Below, piece by piece: positions 56,750-64,000 of a stretch of 64,000 bases of DNA. The notes beneath the pieces are model-generated. The model was not told where the DNA came from and did not search any database. It was given only the letters and a program-made list of their open reading frames with translations. Each line of letters opens with the position of its first letter. Position 1 is the stretch's first letter. Source of the stretch: Ashinkailepas kermadecensis (Eukaryota > Arthropoda > Thecostraca > Neolepadidae); assembly GCA_034440615.1 (NCBI GenBank), contig JAOTOM010003165.1, positions 74,583 to 138,582 of the forward strand. The letters are read 5' to 3'. Position numbers and translations under genes: made by a program.

Positions 56750-59700
56750 ATGCTCTCATGCAGCATGCAGATGGAGGTTCATCACGTGCACCAGGTAGCA
56801 AAAAAAGAGATATTATTGCAGTCTAAGGTAACCACAAGACAGGTTTTACACCCATTTTACCTCCATGAATCATTCAAAGGAGCTAGGTTTTGCCTAGTTG
56901 CTTTTGTTGTAAGTTAGTAAATAAAAAAAGTCTTCAAAAACGATTCAAGCTGGATTAGGTTATGTTAGACTTTTTAAGTTGAAAATGTTTGAGAACAATT
57001 TTTTTTTGGGGGGGGGGTGGGATTGGGCATAAAAATAATCATTTCTTGCATGGAAGTCTAGGCTAGTTTAGGTTAGGTTATGTTACATGTTTTTTTATTT
57101 GAACTTTATTTTTTATCCTATATTACTCAAATCCAATCCCCCTTTTCCATGTTATTTTTCCTCACAATTGAAAAGTGTGCAACTGCAGAGGAAATGAGCG
57201 GTTACATCATGTTCAGCACATTAACAAACACTGCATTAAAAAAAAAAATTAAAAGAAGTCAGAGAGTACCATCAGCTGAAAAATTACCCAAAAAGCCAAG
57301 TATTATCACAGTTTTAGGTAACCACAAGACAAGTTTTACACACATTTTACCTCCATGAAGGGGACGAGTGGTCTAGGGGTAAGATTCTCGTCTCACAATC
57401 GAAAGGTTGTGGGTTCGAGTCTCACCTGTCGCTACTCTTCGCCCGCGACCAATCGGCGTGAGAGATTGGCGACGCTACATGACTCAACGGTCGACGTGTC
57501 GTAAAACCAATAACCAACCAACCTCCATGAAGCATACAAAGGGGTTAGGTTTGTCAGGTTAGGTTAGGCTTTGGTTGTAAGTTATAAAAAGAATCATTTG
57601 TTGGTAAATAAATTTTGTTAATTATTTTTATACAAAAAAAAATAATAAACGGTTCAGGCTAGCTTAGGTTAGGTATTTGAAGTTGAAAATATTTGAGAAA
57701 ATGCCTCGCAAATTTAAATTAAAAACAATTAATTTCTTGTATGGGAAGTTGTACTATGTTAGGTAAGGATATCATACATCTGGAACATTATTTGCATGCT
57801 ATATTTCCTTACTCCACACCCTTTTTTGGTGTTATGTTTTACTCCCAATTGAAAGGCATGCAGTTGCAGACGAAAGGACATTAAATTTGTGCTTTTATGT
57901 GTTTTATTAATATTTTTTATTTAAATTTCCAATGCAATGTTTATGAATGTCACTAAGCTGATGACACTACTCAGTTTCTGTGCAAATGCTTGTGGTTGTG
58001 AGCAGGTTGTGAGCAAAATAACATTAAAAATGGGCTTGGAGTTAGTAACATAGCAATTCAAAGAAATACATTACAAATTCAACATAACCTAACGTAACCT
58101 AGCCTAACCTGACCTTGGAGAAAACAACTACAAAAACAAGATTGGAAAAATATATAGCAATTTATTTTCTTGAAATTTTGCAAATGAAAAAACCTAACCC
58201 AACCTAATCTAACCAGAATTATTGTGCTTTAAGGTGGTAACTAGGCAAGTTATTACACATTTGCCTCCATAAAGCAAACAAATGGGCTATGTTTGGTGAT
58301 GTTAGGTTAGTTTAAGTGTTTAAGTTCGACATTTTTTGCAAAAATTGTTCCAAAATTTGAAAGAAATACATCTTTTTTCTTTAAAAGCAGCTTATGTTAG
58401 ATTAAGTTAAGTTGGGTTACATTTTTTAATTGTAAAAAAAACATTGCTTGGAATTTTTACAACTTGATGTTTTGGTTTTGTTTTTATCCAAGGGGAGCTT
58501 AAGCTAGGTTAGGTCAGGTTATGTTGCATTTTTTTATTAAAAAAATATACTTTACCCTATGTCACCCAATTCAAAGCTTTTTGTTGGTGTTATTTTGCTC
58601 ATAACCTGAAATGTAGGCATTTGTATAGAAAATGAGTGGTCCCATCATCTGAGTCACTTTCATAAACATTGCATTGAAATGATACATTCCACGAATTCAT
58701 AAAACACCTTAAAACACAAATTTACCAAAATGAGCAGTAACATCATGTTCATCACGTTCCTAAACATTGCACGGAACAAAAATTACTCAGAAATTACCTT
58801 AAGCTGTAAATTTACCAAAAGATGTGCCAACCCCTGGACGGAAATGCAACACTAGGTGCCCCAATCCTGGGCAGAAAGGGCACTAAGAGCAGTGGAATGA
58901 AAATATTAATAAATGTAAACTAAAACCAGCTTTTCTTGAAGACAAACGTGGTAGTTATGTGATATTAACATGGAAACCCTGAGCACAAATCAGAAAAAAG
59001 CATGGACTGGACTTTTTCAAGCTTACCTGCCATCTTCTTCAACTACTGTTCCTTTGGGAATTAAATATCAGCAAGCTATTTATTCACTATTTAAAATCAC
59101 ACCAATCCGCAGATACATAAGAATGTGCAAAGTACAAAAACGAATCAGTACGACGTCACATGAGATTGGCCTCCGGATTAAACACTGCGCGCAATTGCAC
59201 CACAAATGTCTTACCTCCGTCACGTTTGTCACTGTAACCTCAAATTTACACTTTAGGCGCTAGAATTTCTGTAACTGGAATTTTTTCTTTGGATGTTACG
59301 ATTTTGGATGTTCTGAGGAACGCCCATCACGATTTGTGACATTTAATACGTGCTAGTGTCTATCGATACAAATCGACACCCCTGCTTTGGAGAAAAAAAT
59401 AGAAACAAATATTAAGCAATATATATTCCGAAAATTTTATAAATTGAACAACCGAACCCAACTTACCCGAACCTAATGTCAGCTGCTTTTGAAGGAAAAT
59501 TTCCGATTTTATTTTATTTTTTTAAATGATTGAACAATCTTTCCAAAGGTAAACAACTAAACTAGCCTAACCTAGCCAAATCAGTATTATTGTGCTTTAA
59601 GGTGGTAACAAGACAAGCTTGTGCACACATTTGCCTCCATATTGCAAGCAAATGGGTTAGGTTTGGTTAAGTTAGGTTAGTTTAGGTTTTTCAAGTTGGA

Positions 59701-60200
59701 AAACTTAAAAAAATAGATCCAAAAAAGTTTCCCCCAAAAATTGCAAATTATTGGGTAACCTTGCGGTGTAAGGTGTTCTTTTCTTCCTTTAAAAAAAAAA
59801 AATGCAGAATACCATGTTTATGAAGGTGACTAAGATCATTGGACCCACTTATTTTCTGTGCTTACTTTTCAGGTTGTGAGCAAAATAATGCCAAAAGGGC
59901 TTTGAGTTCGGTAACATAACATAAACATAAATGTTTTTTTTAATGCAACAAAACCCTGACCTATTTTTTTAGAACAAAAAAGTAACTAAATTCAAATGTC
60001 ACTTAATTTATTTTCTGAAAATTATCAACCTTAAAAAAGAAACATAACCGAGCCTAACCTAACCTAAGCTGATTTTGAATACAAAATAATATTTTTATGT
60101 GAACATGGTTGTAATTTATTTCGGAAACTTTTGGGTATTATTGTGCTTTAAGGTGGGAACAAGAAAAGTTGTATGGGCGTTGTATGACCAACGCAGTCAA
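56750..60200. repeat. Anchor plus TTAGG-type degenerate repeats (copy 2)
   Basis: Counterpart of 10816-14200, with the same anchors and CCTAACCTAACC or GGTTAGG runs. No gene seen. The spliced-looking frame at 58970 (METLSTNQKKAWTGL) is shared with 12982 but has no recognisable domain. Confidence 0.6.
57361..57520 (+). mobile_element. SINE family 1, full length (copy 2)
   Basis: Same insertion as 11374-11534, same ACCTCCATGAAG target repeats, one G fewer at the start. Confidence 0.92.
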
Positions 60201-60924
60201 TGCGGCGGTAAACCCAAATAACAAACCAACCAACCCAGGAAGATGTAAGCTGTACTTCCACAGTGGAGGGAATTCCAGCTATTTTGTTTGTTTTTGCACA
60301 CAATTTTACATTTTTCAGCAAAAGGTGGAGAGTCAGTCCACTATCTAATCCAAATATGTTTTTATTCCGTACAAAATGTGCTGGTTAACATCAATGTTTC
60401 TACTTAGCATGGGGTTTTTCATTTTTTTCCTTTAGCTTTCTTATCAGCATAAAATAGCATAGGTTATTGGGGGGGAGCCCAAATCAACATTGGGGGGGCA
60501 AGATCAACATTGGTGGGGCCATAGCCCCCACAAAAGGATACAAATCGGCGCCCCTGCATACATGCATGATTTTGCACTTATCAAAATTTAATTTCACCTG
60601 CCATTTTTGGACCACTTCACAAGCTCTTCTAAGGCTTTCTGTAACATGTACCTAGGTGCCTAGGTACCACGTAAATATCAAGCTGATAGTGTGATGAGTG
60701 GGCTGTTGAGGTTAATTATAGTTTGTATATCCACACTCTCAATGATAACTGACTGTTGTTCACGGGACTGGAGTGTATGCAAGTTTGACAATGACAATTG
60801 ATTTTTGTGCACACCATTTTGAATTTTGTAGCAAAAGGTGGAGAGTCAGTCCACTATCTAACCCAAATCTGTTTTTTTCATTACAAAATGTGCTGGTTAA
60901 CTTCAACTACATTTTCTATGTACC

Positions 60925-60942
60925 AGATTTGGGTTAGATAGT
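60925..60942. other. Inverted templated insertion in copy 2
   Basis: The 18 bases AGATTTGGGTTAGATAGT are the exact reverse complement of 60853-60870 and are absent at the matching place in copy 1 (about 14935). They are followed by a second copy of AACTACATTTTC. Confidence 0.9.
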
Positions 60943-61351
60943 AACTACATTTTCATGGTGTTTTCCTTCTTTTTTCCTTCAACTTTTTTTATCAGCATAA
61001 AAATAGCATATGTTATTGGGGAGGCCCAAATCAACATTGGGGGGGCCAAGATCAACATTGGTGGGGCCCTGGCCCCCACAAAAGGATACAAATCGACGCC
61101 CCTGACACCAGGTACTGTCCCTGCACCAATTGCTCTACCAGTTGCACCCCTTGTCACCCACCCTGCACAAATCGTGATCTCAGTGAAAAGTGCCATACTT
61201 CCAACTTTGCAGTCAGGCCTGAACTGAAGTGATGGCCAATTTATGCTTTGTGGTGCTTTACAACTTCTTGGAATTTGTTTCCAGTACAATGTTGGACATG
61301 ATTAAGATGACATAGCCACTTGTCTCCTCTGAAAATGAGTGGTAAATGGGG

Positions 61352-61510
61352 GGGATCTGTAGCTCAGTGGTTAAGCTGAGCATCTGGCATGTTCTGAGGT
61401 ACAGGGTTCAATTCCTCACAATGCCAGCCCTTCCTGCCAAGGTGGGAGGCAGCTTGTGTCATATGGCTCCAGCTGCTGAGTGTATCTTAAAGCCACATAA
61501 AACCCAACCT
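61352..61510 (+). mobile_element. SINE family 2 (copy 2)
   Basis: Same as 15341-15496 with minor differences in the anticodon-arm region (CTGGCATGTTCTGAGG). Confidence 0.75.
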
Positions 61511-61752
61511 CTACAAATGTTTGCTTTTTCATTTGGGAGCAAAATAACTTTACAAAGGAACTTAGATCATATAGTTAGAGCTAGATCATATGGCATTGGA
61601 AATAATGTTGGAAAAGGATGTAAACATAGCCTAACTAAACCCATTTTAACTTCCCTGTTAGAAAAAAAAATTAAAAACTTCCCTGGGCATTTTTCCAAAT
61701 TCAAAGCAATGTAGCATAACCTGCTTCAGTGGGAAGCCATCAATTTACCATT

Positions 61753-61869
61753 GGTTGGTTATTGGTTTTACGACACGTCGACCGTTGTGTCAGTGTAGCG
61801 TCGCCAATCTCTCACGCCGATTGGTCGTAGGCGAAGAGTAGCGACAGGTCAGACTCGAACTCACAACCT
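61753..61869 (-). mobile_element. SINE family 1, truncated (copy 2 of 15728-15843)
   Basis: Flanked by CAATTTACCATT at 61741-61752 and 61870-61881. Confidence 0.92.
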
Positions 61870-62145
61870 CAATTTACCATTATTTTTTAGGTGCAACAAA
61901 ATATATATTCCCCAAGTTGACAAACCTAACCTAACATAGCCACAACAACATAACCCCTTTATTTGCTTTGTGGAGCTAAAATATGCATCGAGCTTCTTTA
62001 GTAAATACATTAAAGCACAATGATACAAAAATAACAAACAACAAACAGTTTTATGGAGGTGAAGCATGTGATTAACTTGTATTGTAGCTGCCCTAACCTG
62101 CAATACCAAAACAGTAGACTGTATTTAACATTAACCTGATTTCAG

Positions 62146-62274
62146 ATGTTGAGTTGCTTTCTGCAGAAGTAGAGAACTACTCATGCCTCTGGGATAAGGC
62201 CTGCCCTGGATATGCCCTAAAGCATAGGAAAGACAGGGCTTGGGCTGAAGTAGCCAAATCACTTCAGTGTTCTG
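62146..62274 (+). CDS. MADF-domain exon (copy 2)
   Basis: Identical in length (129 bases) to 16120-16248, with the same acceptor and donor and the same VENYSCLWDKACPG and DRAWAEVAKSL motifs. The lack of differences over the exon, while its surroundings have indels, is weak evidence for constraint; the sample is small. Confidence 0.55.
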
Positions 62275-62322
62275 GTGAGTGGTTAAGGGCATATTACGAT
62301 CCATTTAGCCATTTATGCCTGG

Positions 62323-63230
62323 CTAGGCCTGTGAAGGGAGGATATAAGAAGAGAAAAAGCTGAACCCCCAAATTAATGTCATATCATTAGTTCTAAAGAA
62401 CTGTCTACCTGAGTGTCCTACCTGCATGATGTCACGCAGCGCAGTGGCAGGTTCTGCGGCGGCGCAGGTAGCAGCTACAGTGCCGTCCTCCTGGCCTGCC
62501 TCGGTGAAGGTCTGCTGCAAAAAGTTGTGCAGCGCGCATGTCGCCTTCACCAGGCGGATGGCGTTCTGCGGGGAGCTGCTGATGGGCCCACGGTAGATGC
62601 GCCATCGCTGTGCCATGAGGCCGAAAGCGTTTTCCACGCAACGGCGCGCGCGGCTGAGGCGGTAATTGAAGATCCGCCGGCCGTCCGCCTGAGGGCCCAC
62701 TAGCGACACGCGCGGATACGGCCGCATCATGTGGCGCTGGAGGGGAACGCCTCATCCCCAATCAGGTAGTGCGGCAGCACCATGTCGCTGTCCGGCAGCG
62801 CCCGTGGCGGCGGCAGGACGTCACCTGCCTCCATCTGGCGGCGAAGCAGAGTCGCCAGGTCGGAATTAGCGAATATTCCGCCGTCGCTTTCGCTGCCGTG
62901 GCTGCCGACGCTAACATAAATAAACCGGTACGAGGTGTCCGCAACGGCCAGCATCACCAGGCTGAAGAAGCCCTTGTAGTTATGATACACCGATCCAGAA
63001 TTTGCAGGTTTCTCCAGGGCAACGTGTTTCCATCAATCGCTCCAATGCAGTTCGGCAGCTGCCATCTGGTGTTGAAATATTCGGCTGCGGCCTTCCAGTC
63101 GTCACTGGTGGGTGGTCGGAGCACCAGTGGCGCCAGGCGGTTGTAGATCGCGTCACACACCTCGTACACGAGCTGGGGGCAGGGTGCACGTGGCGATCCG
63201 GTAACGACTCTGCCACAGTCTTACTGAATG
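62323..63230 (-). pseudogene. Harbinger transposase exon 2 (copy 2), frameshifted
   Basis: Same exon as 17221-16297, but one G is lost near 62744, one C near 63031, one G is gained near 63175 and an A near 63203, and the region around the splice acceptor is changed. The DDE triad codons are all still readable (Asp in VGSHGSESDGGIF, Glu in RRCVENAFG). Exon 1 would lie beyond the window end. Copy 1 remains open, so decay is specific to this copy, unless homopolymer errors explain the single-base gaps. Confidence 0.88.
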
Positions 63231-63777
63231 CCGCCTCCTGCCAGATACCTACAAAGTGTGAGGCCAATAGTAATTTAGCATAATCCGATAGAGGATCCTC
63301 GCAGGGTTGGTGTGGGAATCCTGTGTTTCGGACAATATTCCGGTAGGGGATTTCCCTTCGGGACGGGGTGGGAAGTTGAAATGTGGAGGACATTGAGGAC
63401 AAAAACCGTAATAATGCCGTACAGACAGTGGCCGAACTAAAATATTTTTCCCAGTGGCGCAGGGGTGTCACTGTACGCACTAGGGGGGAACTGGCCCCAA
63501 CGATTTACGTGGCCCCCTCCATTATTGGTTCCCCCCCAACAATCCGACCGAAGCTTAATCATTGGGCCTGTGAAGGCGTCCTTCCAGAACGATTGAGGGC
63601 ATTCTCACCCCGCTCAACCAGTAGTTTTTAGCCGCTGTGCCCTTCTCGAGATAATATGGCCATCAGAAATACCATCTACCATCCCCCCGCCACCCAATCA
63701 ATTTCACGAAATGAGACCCAGGCAATGGCGACCCCGGGTGACTAGTGGTATTCAGGACATACCATATGCAAACCACT

Positions 63778-63835
63778 GGGCGCGAATGATCAATTCTGGT
63801 CGAAGCGCCCTAAAGCCCAAATAACTAACTAACCA
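63778..63835 (+). mobile_element. 58-bp retrotransposon 3'-end stub (copy 2)
   Basis: Identical arrangement to 17763-17820. Confidence 0.88.
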
Positions 63836-64000
63836 ATATACAAACCACTACAAGCAATAGCGTGGCGACGGTGACATAGCGAATGTCGGGGAAAGATGGG
63901 GAGGGGTTCATTCAGGACTTACGATTATAATAAATTGCGCACGGGGGGGGAGATGGATGTTTTATTTATTATAATAGGGCGATTCCAACTTTATCGGGTG

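Larger units (their letters stand above)
53915..59384. mobile_element. CAGGGG-ended segment (copy 2)
   Basis: Left end CAGGGGTGTCGATTTTTGAA, a closer match to the right-end sequence than copy 1. The right end is at 59384. Same content as 7903-13396; same doubts about pairing of the ends. Confidence 0.45.
46937..64000 (+). repeat. Large direct duplication, copy 2
   Basis: Counterpart of 931-17985; the window ends before the copy does. Copy 2 starts inside the endonuclease of element B. It has its own small indels: a stop in RNase H, frameshifts in the Harbinger transposase, and a templated insertion at 60925-60942. In a few places it keeps the ancestral base (CGA at 53286 where copy 1 has a stop). 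Confidence 0.95.

Overview
The window is repeat-rich eukaryotic DNA, most likely from an arthropod. The evidence is spliced genes with GT..AG introns, non-LTR, Penelope-like, Harbinger and hAT-like transposons, tRNA-derived SINEs, and many short TTAGG/CCTAA runs of the arthropod telomere type. I see no confident host housekeeping gene. Nearly every recognisable protein belongs to a mobile element. The exact taxon cannot be fixed from the sequence.

Largest structure: a direct duplication. Positions 931-17985 reappear, in the same order and orientation and at very high similarity, at 46937-64000, where the window ends. From left to right each copy holds: remains of two minus-strand non-LTR elements arranged tail to head (B, then A), a plus-strand non-LTR reverse transcriptase (C), a long AT-rich stretch that starts at a TIR-like end and carries a 33-bp degenerate array, two SINE families and TTAGG-rich repeats, a MADF exon, and a HARBI1-type transposase gene convergent with it. 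A third, heavily deleted copy of the middle part (46001-46936) lies directly upstream of copy 2 and supplies empty insertion sites.

17.4-22.7 kb: a Harbinger transposase gene (two exons, joined frame open in copy 1), two Harbinger-type ends back to back, and a 5'-truncated CR1/L2-like retrotransposon on the minus strand. 22.98-26.23 kb: a palindromic (AT)n repeat split by a defective hAT-like element (TIR TAGGGTGGTCCTTAT). 26.2-27.2 kb: an internally deleted relative of the Harbinger region.

27.2-35.6 kb: a nest. Penelope-like elements (RT plus GIY-YIG nuclease) lie in tandem and inverted order. One of them is split by a complete 4408-bp hAT-like transposon (27458-31865) with an 8-bp target duplication, ~600-bp inverted ends and an open two-exon gene for a 740-residue transposase. 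Both inverted ends carry the same ~285-bp MITE at the same site. This element and its distant cousin at 23.5-26.0 kb are the best candidates for something poorly described.

35.7-46.0 kb: a fold-back element with TTAGG in its arms, an array of about ten hairpins at ~46-bp spacing, a 159-bp tandem repeat, a TC microsatellite, long stretches I cannot assign, and one exon of an unknown repeat-rich protein with an AT-hook-like motif that ends exactly at the third-copy insertion.
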